NCBI GenBank assembly: GCA_011800805.1 | Contig: MPNW01000012.1 | Coordinates: 313,160 to 377,159 of the forward strand | Direction of reading: 5' to 3' | Source of the DNA: Hirudo medicinalis | Lineage: Eukaryota; Annelida; Clitellata; Hirudinida; Hirudinidae | DNA: 64,000 nucleotides | Part shown: positions 39,186 to 53,395 of the stretch, in pieces | How the letters are laid out: each line of letters begins with the position of its first letter | Position numbering within the stretch: the stretch's first letter is position 1 | Notes under the pieces: generated by a model | Seen by the model: the letters and a program-made list of their open reading frames with translations, nothing else | Told to the model about the DNA's origin: nothing | Databases searched by the model: none | Made by a program: the position numbers and the translations under genes

Positions 39186-42100
39186 ATGGATTCTGAAATT
39201 GAAAATCAAATTTCAGAAAAATATGTGGTTAAGAAACTTCTTGGAAAAGGGGTGAGTTCTAGAAAATGTAATTCCTTTGATTACAAGATCTGGATTTTTA
39301 ATTTATCTTGTTAGGCCTATGGATTTGTATGGAAAGTTGAAGATAAGAAAAGCAATGAAGTCATGGCTTTAAAAAAAATTTTTGATGCGTTTCGTAACAA
39401 AACGGATGCTCAACGAACATACAGAGAAATTGTTTTTCTTCAGGAGTTTGGAAATCATCCAAACATTATCAAACTCTTGAATGTATTAAAAGCTAATAAC
39501 AACAAGGATATATATCTCGTGTTTGAGTTTATGGGTTTGTAGTTATGAATGTCTAATTATAATATATGTTGATTTGTATCAACTTTGTCTAACTCTATTT
39601 GTTCACTTTCACAGTCCCCCTCAGTTTGTCGCTTAATTTTTAACATTTTCTTCAGAGTCTGATCTTCATAGTGCAATTAGGAAAAACAACATTTTGGAAG
39701 AAGTCCACAGAAAATACATCATGTACCAACTTTTCAAAGCAATGAAATACTTGCACTCTGCAAAAGTCATCCACAGAGATTTAAAGGTAATTCTAGATTT
39801 TGTTCAATTTATCAATTAATACGTTTTTAAAATTAGTTGACATTTTAAAATTGAATTTGGAATAGCCATCCAACATCTTACTGAATCGCAACTGCCTATT
39901 GAAAGTTTGTGACTTTGGATTGGCACGATCATTGTCACAAATACCTATCGACGAAAGTGGCTCTCCAAATCTGACAGAATATGTAGCAACCAGGTGGTAT
40001 CGAGCCCCTGAAATTCTGCTAGCTTCTCACAGGTAAAATTAACTTTTTACTCACAATAGAAGAAAGTCAATTAGAAATTTCTGGTTAAAGTGTATCGTGT
40101 GATGCCTCTATTGCAGTCACCATTGTTGGCATCATTAATAGTTAATTGCTAAGTATCAAATTTTACTCTCAGCTTACCTCATTTGTGTACATTTGTTTAT
40201 AATTTATGAAGCAATTATTTTGTGATCTAAGTTTTTCATTTGTGTTTGATGTTTGTAAAGCAAAAAATCAAATAAAAATCAACAGATATACAACAGGTGT
40301 TGACCAGTGGAGTCTGGGTTGTATTCTTGGAGAAATGTACTTAGGGAAGGCCATTTTCCAGGGTTCCTCGACTCTGGATCAATTGGAGAAGATCCTATCA
40401 GTTGTTGAGAAACCATCAAGAGAAGGTAGGCCTAGTACTGTTTGTATTGTTGACCAATCAGAGTAGCTAGTTATAAATTCATTAACAGTTTAAAATTTGT
40501 AGTTATTATTCAACTTGCCAGATATTGAAAATATTCAATCCAACTATGGAGCCACATTGCTTCAACAAAAACTCAGGTTTTACTTCAATTTGATTGGGAT
40601 TGTGGAAAATTATTTTGACATTTGAAAATATTTCCAGGAAGCCCCAAATAAATTTGCAATCTCTTTTGCCCAGCATCAACTTTCATGCACTGAATCTCAT
40701 CAAGCAACTTCTCCACATCAACCCTGACAAAAGACTTTCAGCTGACCAAGCTGTGAAGCACCCCTTTGTCAAACAGTTAGAATATTTCTAAATTTATACT
40801 GCTAAACAATATTTGATATAAACTTAAAAGATATTAGAAATATCATTGTTTCAAGTGATTCACATTTATAACTTGCGGTGAAATAAGTGGTCAAAAATTA
40901 TTCAACTTTCCAATCTCATAAGAATGTTTTTGATTCCTCAAAATCATCATTCAATCATGAGACACCATTTTCAAATGATTTCAGGTTCCACAATCCTCTG
41001 GAAGAAATGGTTGCAGAGAAGGAGGTTGTGCCTCTGCTTGATGATTCTCTTCAGTTACGACTTGATGTTTATCGAGCAAAACTTTACGAGGTGAAAGTGA
41101 GCTAATTAAGCATTATGATTTAACTTAACATATTCTGTAATTTTAATTTAGATGATTGAAAAAGGGTCCCTGGAGACGAGTCAGGGTTTAGAAAATGTTG
41201 AAAAATCTGCTTCACCATCTGCTTTGGTTTGTGAGGATTCAAAAGAAAAACATTTTGAACATTCTTCTCCGTGTGATGTAAAGAGCAACCATCCAAATCC
41301 AGTCGTTACTGATCAGAGCATTTTATCAGTATCAGACGAAACCACCATAAGAAATTATAATGCCGACAACTCCTCAAGCAGTAATAGTCACTCTGACCTT
41401 AAGCATCGAAACACCATGGAGTCCAACATGAATCTTCTAAATGAAGATTCTACTTGTGAAGCAGATGGGGTCATTTCCATGCCTAAGATTAAAAAAAATT
41501 GTGATTTTAATGCTCTGAGTGATGACCAAGTTATTGGACCTAAATTTGGAAACAATGGTACAAAACCACCTGTTGAAGAATTGAAAGATCTAAATTTAAA
41601 TAAAGAAAAGAAATCTATTTCAAAAGTGAATAACCTTCCTCATACCCAAATTTTACCGAAAAACTCAATAATTAGAGATGGTTGTAACAAAACTTTAAAG
41701 AAAAAGATAACCTTTACCAACACAGTCACTGAAAAAAGTACAAAAGGAAACCTGACTTTACAGTCAAAATGTCTGACAGAGCAGCATAATCCAAAAAATG
41801 TATTAAACAAGTTGCAAGGATCTCTCAAAGGCCAAACAAATGGAAAACCACTGTTGCGCATTCAATCAAAAATTCAAAATATTGCCGTACAGAAACTTGC
41901 AACTCAACCGATGGAACGCGGTATCGCAAGAAAAGGTAGTACGACATTTTAATTTCTTAAATGATTTATATTCTCAAGTTATTACACAAATTCTACAACA
42001 CTTTACCAGGACTAACAAGTAGTTGTTATTTCAATAATAGGACATCTATAACCAACTCAAAACCATCCAGGCCTTATTCAAAGGTAAGTCCTTCAACAAA

Positions 42101-42761
42101 CTCTCTTCATTGAGCAGTAAATTAGCAGCAAGGGTACTGAGCAAACTGAGACTTACATTTACATCTATTCATCCGATTGTTTAAGTGAGCAGCTATCCCA
42201 ATGGGATGTGTCGGCACTATAAGATACAATCAGTCACTATAAAAAGCATAGACGAAAGCCTCACAACTCAAACTCCTTATATGCATTTATTATTCAGAAC
42301 CTCCTTAAAACCCCAGTCAGAAACACATCAGCTCCTGTATCATCATCATTGAAAAACCAATCCCATCACAAATCTAACTACCTTCATGTCCAAGCAAGAT
42401 GTCTCAGCACCAATGCTCCAAATTCAAAAGCTGTAAGCAAACCATCATTAAAACAGTTTTCAATTATGCTACTACATAATTCCTGATAATATTACTATTA
42501 CTACAATTCATGATAAAAAAAAAAGAATGCATGAGAGGCATTTAAATTACATTTACATTTCAGAAATTACATGGCACTCAGAATGTTTTGCCTTTGCTGG
42601 ATGCCAGATCACAAGTGAATCCTAGTCCAAATTTTACCTACGAATATTCAGTATTCTTTTAAATCATTCACTTGTTGCAGGTTTCAAAAAAGACAAACAA
42701 AAGCAGAGAATGTTGGGGACCAAAGATTAAGAGACAAAACATTGAAGTTATTCCTGACTAA
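39186..42761 (+). CDS. MAPK15: Extracellular signal-regulated kinase 7/8 homologue (MAPK15)
   Basis: An atypical MAP kinase known for roles at cilia, in autophagy and in secretion. Exons: 39186-39251, 39315-39534, 39656-39786, 39866-40032, 40286-40425, 40522-40576, 40638-40775, 40985-41090, 41152-41935, 42317-42432, 42564-42614, 42681-42761; 2055 nt, 684 aa. Kinase residues are intact: glycine loop GKGAYGFVWK, Lys42, HRDLKPSN (Asp137), DFGLA (Asp155) and the TEY activation motif (Thr176-Tyr178). [16 protein letters not shown] and LVFEFMESDLH mark ERK7/8 rather than ERK1/2. The long Ser/Lys-rich tail carries [10 protein letters not shown], matching the human SRVYQMI segment just after the kinase domain, and ends EVIPD. 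Splicing between 41935 and 42317 is uncertain: a possible exon at 42041-42083 does not fit the reading phase and was left out. The gene is convergent with the iminopeptidase, with stops 95 bases apart. Confidence 0.93.
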
Positions 42762-42771
42762 ATGTTCATCA

Positions 42772-42786
42772 TTTATTGAGTTTATT
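42772..42786 (-). promoter_or_regulatory. Paired polyadenylation signals for the iminopeptidase gene
   Basis: Two AATAAA hexamers read on the minus strand (42777-42772 and 42786-42781), about 70-85 bases after the iminopeptidase stop codon. Cleavage 10-30 bases further on would fall at the last codons of MAPK15 on the other strand. Confidence 0.6.
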
Positions 42787-42856
42787 ACAAATTTGGAAAT
42801 CTTAAAAACAGTTGAATTGTGCATTCCTTTGAGTGCTGGTACCAACATTCATTGCC

Positions 42857-44784
<1,928 letters not shown>

Positions 44785-47729
44785 TCTTTCGAGTAGTATT
44801 TAAAATGTGCTACAATATAGAAAATTTTAAAATAATTAATTTAAATATGAAAATTGAATTAGGTAAAATGCTTGAGCTAGAAAACACTCACCGCGCAAAT
44901 CTGTCAATTGACACCCCCAAAAGACGGCTGTCATATGAGCGGACGATTTTATAACAGGTAGACACGAGTAAAAATTACTTCCATGCTTTGATTACATTAG
45001 ATACAAATAACACATTATCCATATCAATTAAATCCATTCAAAACCGCCATTAAAAACGACGTTTAAATAATATGTGTAATTAATAAAGTGTAAATAAGAA
45101 TTTTTGTCAACAATGATCGTCAAATCGGAATTTCAGTTTAAATTTCAATCCCTTCAGAATTTTTTAATCATAATATTATTACACCCAACTAAAATGCTGT
45201 ATGGAGTAAAACCAAAACTAAACATTACCACTTAACAAAACTAAACGTTACTGTCAATTAGTAGCGTAATTTTGTAACTAAGCTTTATTCACAATGTTCA
45301 CATAGTTCCATCACATTAAATGATAATTACGTAAAGGGAATGAGGCGATGGTTAAAACGAGAAGCGTTATGAAAGATTTGATGTACAAACTATCTCGACC
45401 GGGTTAAACCTGAACCCTTAACAGAGTCGACACTCCAAAGCAAAAGCATTGACCTCTCTCGAGAGAGAAACGAAAAAAAAGATTTGAAACCACCGCCCTG
45501 ATAAATAGAATCGGCAGACGAGACAATAACGTCCTTCTTTGATAAAACTAGCGAAAATGTTAGGAACTGGTAGCGTGAGGTAAAAAGCAGATTTTGTAGT
45601 TTAAAGTTTTTTGGTCTGGAATCAGACATACTTGAATGTCTCCTTGTCTCCTAGGATAGCGTATTTGGCTTGGAACTCTGAGGACGTCTATTTCAGAAGC
45701 TCCTGATGGTCGTTAGCATGATGACAGAAAAAAAACTAGCATTGCAGCATTTAGTAATAAATGCCATTTGAAGTGCATTCAAGCATAAAATGAATTTTTT
45801 ACTTGACGCGATCTAGAATTTATCGACTCAAATTTCAAATTACCAAAGAAACTATGCACTTATCAGAAATTAAGTACAAGATTAAAAAATAGTTTGTGCT
45901 CGTTAAGTTATACACTGTAGGAATTTTATAACAAGATAAAAAGAAAACAGTAAACATTGTCAAAATCATACATGTCAGACACATTTAAATTCGTATTCGC
46001 ACCTGTACCATAAAGGCTCTGTTTTGAATAGCTCTATACTTTTTGACACTGATACCTGCTTTATTTTATATCACTGAGGGGCAAATGTTATTGTGAGCCT
46101 TGGTCAACTAAAATTATATTTCAAGCATAATCATTTTGAGATTTTCAAAAATATTTGATGACTTTCCCTTCAAGTTGCTTAGCACATCAAAAGTTGAACA
46201 AAATTGTAAAATACAAAAATGTGTTACATGCTTTATAATGAGCATTTCGTTCATATGATTTATTGAATTTTGAATAGTTCAGTTAACTCAGTTAAGTTAA
46301 GATAAGTTAAGTTAAGTTAAGTTAAGTTAAGTTAAAGGTGTATTAAAAGATGGTAATCGCATTAACTGTCTACGTTAGTAACTATCAAGGTTGACATGTT
46401 TTGACTCCTTTTCGATTTAACTTATGAGAGAAGGTAACTACTATTACGGCGATAATGACAACCAAAGCCGCCGAGAGGGGTGGGCAAGAGCTCAGAGGGT
46501 CCGACGATTTAGCCAGGGCTCGTCTTAAAATATTATAATCAGTCATACACAGATTGTAATTTATGCCTATTAATAACATTACTGTCATACCTAGTTAATT
46601 GCAATGATCAAGACTTATGGAAAAAAACTTGCCGGTAAGGAAAGAAAGTATAGAAATATTTCTATAACCGCATTGCGGCGTTAATTTAACGAATCAAATT
46701 TTTAAAATAGTATCGAAATCAACCGAATATGAACTTATATTATTGCGATTTGTATGGAGACTTGTTTTTAAAAACTTTTTTCGTACAAAATAAAAATAGT
46801 TTAGGGACCCTTAGCCTATGGGCCAAATGAACCACATTTGGTGTATCTCGAGACTAAATACAAGCCAATGAAAAATAACGCAAACGGGAAACAAATTTAT
46901 GCTACAGATCATTGGCTATTGATCATAAATCTATATCTGCTCAAGACATATGTAAAACCTTTTCATTTGGTGCTGTTACTATTTTTAACATATCACTGCA
47001 TTTTCTTAAAATTTTCGGTTGTTTGTTATGAGAGCGGCAAAATGAAGTTTGCCTTACTAAAAAAAAAAACAATGAAAAATATGAACTTCGTAGCCCTATA
47101 TTTGATCTATCTTTACTAGTTTGCATACTGTTTGTATTTGTAGATCGTCGAATAGAGGATAACTTCTCCGTGATCATTTGACATTTCTAAGTTTTAGCAA
47201 CAATAAGTAGTGGATGTTAGCTGATTGTTAAAGTGAAGTTACAAACCTCAAATCTTCTTCATTAAGTTGAACAACGTTATTGCAAAACACTAAGTAGATT
47301 TGTTAAAATTTGTTTGTGAACGCTTCACTAAAGCGACGATTTATAATAAAACAAATACTAGACCTGAAAATTTGATCTATGCCATCACTACTTTCGATAA
47401 ATGTTTGTTATGTGATCGGAGTCATGTACGTTCGTGTACATCGGTGGGAATTTGGACGCTGTTTCGGTTGAGAAGCCTTTAAAGTTCGCATGGTAGATAA
47501 CTCGTGCAGTCGATGTCATTGCAGCTCGTTTGCAACTTCACGTTAATTTTACCTATTGTCAACGTCGTGTTTTTATGTGCTATTGCGGTTTCCAAGGTGC
47601 TCGCTTCAACATCATCAAACAACGGAATAAAAGAAAATTTCAAAAGCTAATTTGCAACTGCCCGACATGAGTTTTTATAAAAAGTTGAAGCGATGCTTAT
47701 ATTTGGACTTCTGAAGGGCTAAGGTCAAC
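44785..47729. other. Intergenic region between the iminopeptidase and TET
   Basis: 2.9 kb shared upstream region of two divergent genes. Apart from the pentanucleotide tract at 46291-46335 I see no supported feature. I looked for a CXXC zinc finger that could belong to TET and found none. Confidence 0.45.
46291..46335 (+). repeat. (GTTAA)n microsatellite
   Basis: About nine GTTAA units, one of them interrupted (GATAA), within the TET upstream region. Confidence 0.9.
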
Positions 47730-50700
47730 ATGAAAATGGATAGTGTGACTTTGGGAACGTTGGCGTCGTGGTTGTCCGATTGTAAAGTAGGAAATGAAAC
47801 CATACTCGATGGCATTAAAGTTGAGAAAAATCATGAAAGTTTACATCACATTACAAAAGCAAATGAAAGACCTCAAATCTGGAACCCTTGGGCTTCTGGA
47901 CTAACCAAAAGTTCTGGAAAAAATGACACAAGTCAATTCAATGATTCTCATCCAAAAATGAAGAATGTTGAACACAATGGTTTAGAACTAGACATTCCCT
48001 TTAAGTCATCCTCTGAAATTGAAAATATTCAGCAGTTCAATACCAAAAGGAATTTACATTGGTTTAATAATGCTTCTCAATATCAAGAAGTGAACAATTC
48101 TACATCTTTTGATCAATGGAGTTATCCAATAAAGGAGGAAAGTCTTGTTAGTTCTTCAGATAATTTTGTCATGTCTCTAAAAAACAAAAATGTCCAAAAA
48201 GACCAAATTGCTTGCTCAGGGGAGCAAACTTTATCAAGTTTGTCATTTGGTTCATCAATTGACAACAAATGCTTTCATTCAAAAGTGCCTGAGATACAAA
48301 TGGAGCCAAATTGGCACAAAATGATGTCTAAGCATTTTGAAGGTACATCATCTCAAGGCATTTCCAATAACATCCAAAGACCATCATTTGGCGAGGATTG
48401 TTGCAAATTTGGAATTTCAAAACCAGAAGATAAATTTGTAACAGAAAATGTTATGCAGTTTGAAGCTGACAAATCTGATGGTAAATCTGATCCCTGTAAC
48501 TCTCAATCAGAAGGAAAATATTTTGAAAGATTGGTCCTCAACCAGATTGAAGAATTTCCTCAATGCAACTGTAGAGTTCCAAGTGAGTTTTTTAATGAAA
48601 AATTCAATTAATTAGTGCCTTGAATATTTGAGGATGCAATGGATTTAACACAAATTATTGTAAATGTGCTGAATGTTGGTCCAGGCTCTTGTCAGATAAA
48701 ATGTTTAAGGGTTTTTGGTAAAATGTTTCTATTTTTATGACTTTGGATGATGTGGTTTAAGAAATGCTATTATTAGTTGCATTCCAATGAGGGGCGAGTG
48801 CAATAAGTAGACCATCGTTTACTCTGAGTCAGTGCATTTTACCCACTCCATCCCACGACTAATACCTTCCGAACATCCTATTATATTGAAATGTTGGACT
48901 CAAACTATTCATTATTCTGAAATCTTGGTTTCCGAGCAACCTATGCTTAGAGTGTGTTAATTTTTATACCTGGTTTGTTGAAACGTCTCATTTTTGAGAT
49001 GTACCTGTTTACTCGGACTACTGCCGTACCAATGTACATGCATCGGGAGTGAAGCCATCGCGATCGGTACCATGGCCGATATTTTTTGTATTACTCCATC
49101 TTCTGCTAAGTGGCTTTAAGAAATTCTATTAATGTATTTCTGGAGATAAACTTGGGTACATGTAGCCAAGCAGTGTGTTACTGTCTTTGTAATTTTTTTT
49201 TCTCGATCATTTGGAATTGCTTACTATTGCTTTTCATGTGATTGTGACATCAGCTCTTTGTAATTGCTGAAAACTTATTAACTTCCCTAGAGATGCATTC
49301 ATTTGCTCTGAATTCAGTTGATAAATTTCATATCTTGGATTTAGGTTTATTTGACATAAATTGGTTGTTCGAGCTTGGATGTGTATTGCACCTGGACTTG
49401 TTGATCGAGGAGATATGTTTATTAAGAAATAAAATATGAGAATCTAATAGCAAGACAAGGGCTCAGTAGTTGCATTTCTGATTGAGGTGCTTGGGTTTAA
49501 AATAAAATGCTGCTAAAATCAATTACAACATTCTTGAACTAATGTTATTCATATAATAATATCTCCATTAACACACTTCAAAATGCAGTTTTAAAGATAT
49601 ACTTGCATATATTATTTAGTAAGTACAAGAGTTTTACATGCATCAACTTATTTTTCGTACGTGTAGGGCCTTATGACGAAGCTATCGATGGACCGTTTTA
49701 CACCCAACTAGGAGTTGCTGGTTCTATTCCAGAAGTGAGAGAGATGATCATAAAAAGGTGAATTACATCTCTTGAGTTATTCTATCTCTCATTGTTGGAT
49801 GTTTTACCAGGTTGAACATTAGAGACAGTGAATTGAGATTGGAGAAGGTTGTATTTACTGGTAAGGAAGGCAAAAGTTCTCAAGGATGTCCTATTGCCAA
49901 ATGGGTTTGAGTGATGCAATCATCCTACTAACTTACCTGAAATACAATTGATTTTTTAATCGAATTTTAGATAATTCGGAGGTCTAGTGTGAAAGAGAAA
50001 GTTCTAGTTTTAATCAGACAAATAAGGCACCATTATTGCAGTAGTTCTGTCATGGTAATTGGAATTTGCTTATGGGACGGTTTGCCTGAAGATCATGCCA
50101 CGGAACTCTACGACTACCTGAGAATCACCCTGCCTAAGTACGGAGAAGCTACAGAAAGACGATGTGCTACAAACGAGAGGTGAAATGTTTATTTCGTTTT
50201 TTCCTGTTTTTCAAAACGACATCATGTGTAATACAAGTTGATTATGTTTGTATATAAATTCCATCTTAAAAATAATTATTCATTTTATTCAAGATATTCT
50301 TTTTTTTTTTATTTATCTTGATTTAGGAAAACTTGTGCATGCCAAGGATGGAATGAATCTTCTGGTGGAGCTTCATTTAGTTTTGGTTGTTCTTGGAGCA
50401 TGTACTACAACGGATGTAAATTTGCTCGTAGTTCTTCACCAAAGAAGTTCCATCTGAAGAATAATGCTGAGGAGGTCTCCAAACATTGAATGGAGCTGCA
50501 AATTAATAACATTGAATAACATTATGCATTTTTTTTATGACAGGAACTCATACTGGAGCATCATTTGCAGACTCTCGCTACTACGGTTGCACCCATTTAC
50601 CAGAAGGTGGCACCAACCTCCTTCAAGAATCAGGTTTGTTTTGACACTATTCCATATCATTGCAGTTTTACTTTGTAACATAAATTGCAGACCATGTTTG

Positions 50701-52894
50701 AGTCTGTGGCTTCAAGTTGTCGCTTGGGATACAAACCTGGTCGTCCTTGGTCTGGTGTGACAGCAGTGGTTGATTTTTGCACTCATTCACACAAAGATTT
50801 CAACAACATGAACAATGGTTGCACTACTGTAAGCTTCCTGGGAATCATTTGTTTTTGACTGCAGATTTGTATTGATATTTGAATCACAATTTCTACAAAG
50901 AATTAGCTGACTTTGAATTAGATATTTCATTAGTAACTTATTAGTTACTTTTGACAGAAGTTCTGCTTGCATTTGTATTTAGCTGATATTTTGAGTGCCT
51001 TATGCATTCCATGGAATGGTATTCCACATGGCTTGGTTATGACTGTTGCCAATGGAACCTAGAAATGCAGGAATGCAACCCATTGAGCCAACCTGCATGC
51101 TATCTATCATTGAAATCCATTTTTATAATTCCAATAAAAATGTACGTGGCTGTCAGGAATGCAATGTTTTTTTTGTTTCTTTTAAATGTTTTATTAATTT
51201 ATTTCCAGGTACTTACTTTGACCAAGCATAGGGGTCTGGAAAGACCTGAAGATGAACAGTTGCATGTGTTGCCCTTGTGTGTTCTTGACTCTACAGATGA
51301 GTTTGGAAGCAGGGAAGGCTTGATAAGAAAAATGAAATCTGGTGCACTGGAGTGTCTCACTTCCTTTCCTTCTATCATGAGGATCAGGGCTACACCGTAC
51401 ATGTGCAAACGTAAACAGAGACTAGCAAAGGCCAATCTAAAGAAAAAAATTTGTTGGAATAATTTTGGCAGTCTCGTAAGAAAATATAAGAAAACTGTTC
51501 CCTTACCTCAAAAGAGTTACATTAACAAAATGTACAACTATGCACCAATTCTGAGAAATGCATCTATGCATAGCATTTGCCTCAAATCCAGGGAAACTGG
51601 CAAGCTGGTTGATTTTATTTCTTCTAACCCAGTTGCAGCCAAAAGTTCATCCACAGTGCTACCAGCCTTTTCTCAATTTGTATCCAGTCTTTCCAATTTC
51701 AGAAAATTCAGAGAGAATGACTCAAATTTGACTCAGAAGTTATCAGTTACTAAATCAGATTTGAATTATTTTAAGGTCAATGCACCCATTGCAAATAGGG
51801 ATTGCAGTGAACCTTGTTCTACTGTGAAAGGAAATAACATAAAGTTTGAGATTGATTTGTTGCCCTCCACAGTTCCTTCTGCTAGTAATTTCAGAAGCAA
51901 TTTGTTGCCTCAAGATATCACTTCAATTAATGAGAAATGGCCGTCTCAATTTAACTTTAACAACTCATCAGATCGTCGGCTTTATTTGACTAATCGAGAC
52001 AAAGAGTCCATTGCAACGTCTTCAAATGCTTCCAACAATGTTTTACCAGACCATCTCCATTTGTATCCAAATAAGGCTTTGGCATTTCCTGAATCTCTTG
52101 CACATTTCACAAGTCATAAGAATGTTAATAATGAAGATGGAAATTTGAATCCTTTACATTCAACTAACTATAATTCATCCAACCAAATTGATAGAAAAGA
52201 TGAGAATCTGAACCCACAAGTTGGGCAGAAATTGGAAATTTTTACGAATAATTGCGATGTATTTCAAGATGGGGGAATTGGAGGTGTCGCTATCGCTTTA
52301 ACACATGGTTCATTGCTTTTTGAAGTTGCAAAAAGAGAGCTTCATGCTACAACTGCATTAAAGCATCCTGATAGGTCACAGCCCACTAGGATGTCCCTGG
52401 TCTTCTATCAACACAAAAGTTTGAACCGTGCTCATCATGGCAGGGCAGAATACGAAAAGAAACTCAAGGAAAGAAGAGAAAAAAAGTTAGAAGAGATGAC
52501 GCTTGCCTCACAAAAGTGCCTCCAAGAAGAACCCACTTTAATTCCTGATATAAAAATTGATAGGGAGCATGAAAACATATTTTCTTCCAAGCAGCATCAG
52601 AATGACATTAATTTTCATCTTTGGACCAAACCATCCCTATACCAGCAATCAAATTCATCCACAATTTATGGAAATATTGAGCAAACTGACAATTTGATAC
52701 TAGGTTTTCCAAAGGATCCATCCAAAGAAACAAATCCTCAGTGCTTATATGAACCCTTTAATGATTTGAGATGGCAAAAGCCAAAAGAAGGCTTGCAAAT
52801 GAAGGTGGTTCAAGGGCCTTCAGACAGATTTAGTCATGCTGATGGTGCTGTTGGCTCATTTTTGTCATCTTTCGTTTTGGATAAGAAGCATTAA
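47730..52894 (+). CDS. TET: TET methylcytosine dioxygenase homologue
   Basis: TET enzymes are nuclear Fe(II)/2-oxoglutarate dioxygenases that oxidise 5-methylcytosine. Exons: 47730-48582, 49667-49757, 49811-49904, 49971-50179, 50327-50474, 50544-50633, 50691-50828, 51209-52894; 3309 nt, 1102 aa. The Cys-rich region starts at IEEFPQCNC and includes [38 protein letters not shown] and [17 protein letters not shown]. The double-stranded beta-helix provides His529 and Asp531 ([10 protein letters not shown]), His907 ([15 protein letters not shown]) and Arg935 ([12 protein letters not shown]), the iron and 2-oxoglutarate ligands. A low-complexity insert of roughly 300 residues splits the fold, as in vertebrate TETs. 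The first 280 residues are disordered, and no CXXC finger is present in this model. The start is the first ATG of the open exon; an additional upstream exon cannot be excluded. Confidence 0.95.
50978..51095 (+). repeat. Dispersed repeat copy in TET intron 7
   Basis: Begins TTTAGCTGATATTTTGAGTG and later contains GAATGCAACCCATTGAGCCA. The first motif recurs at 8061 and 34760, the second in variant form near 9828. It is a short non-coding interspersed element of unknown class. Confidence 0.5.
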
Positions 52895-53186
52895 TTTATT
52901 TTTAAAGTTGTAGATAGTGTATTTGTTTTCATTTAATTTATCACATTCAAGCATTTTTGATTATTTCTGCAAACTTGCAAATGTTTGTTTCGTCAATGTG
53001 ATTTTGCACGTTTTGGAAATGTAACCTGATGTGATGTTGAATTGTTTGACTGTTTACATGGATGGATACCTTAAAGATCTCCTTAAAGATTTATATTAAA
53101 CATTATTGATGCTGCAAAGCAAGGCTGCATGCCCTTAATTTTCTTAAAGCTTTGAATTGTATTTGGATTGCTTTAAGTTTTACGCC

Positions 53187-53192
53187 AATAAA
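53187..53192 (+). promoter_or_regulatory. Likely polyadenylation signal of TET
   Basis: AATAAA 293 bases after the TET stop codon, in an AT-rich 3' region. Confidence 0.45.
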
Positions 53193-53272
53193 TTAATTTG
53201 TAGATAAATTCCTCAAATGTTCACTTTACATGGAGATGTTAGCATGTCATATTTCGAGCATATTTATTTGCA

Positions 53273-53395
53273 GAATTGGCCGTAGCGGTAGCACATGCAA
53301 TGCTCACTCATTTTATTGTCATAGGGCCTTGTCTGACAATATATATTTAAAAGAGGTGGATTTGAGAGCTTTCCAGGGTTCGGTTCCTCATCTCA
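53273..53395 (+). repeat. tRNA-like SINE candidate
   Basis: An A-box-like TGGCCGTAGCGGTAGCAC is followed about 90 bases later by a B-box-like GGGTTCGGTTCC. The two boxes are further apart than in a true tRNA, so this looks like a tRNA-derived SINE with an insertion, not a tRNA gene. Confidence 0.45.

Noticed and set aside
42041..42083. Extra MAPK15 exon
   Set aside because: It breaks the reading phase with the only available upstream donor; kept as an open question in the findings instead.
45390..45629. 79-codon minus-strand open stretch upstream of TET
   Set aside because: Low-complexity Ser/Leu-rich product with no similarity and no neighbouring exons.
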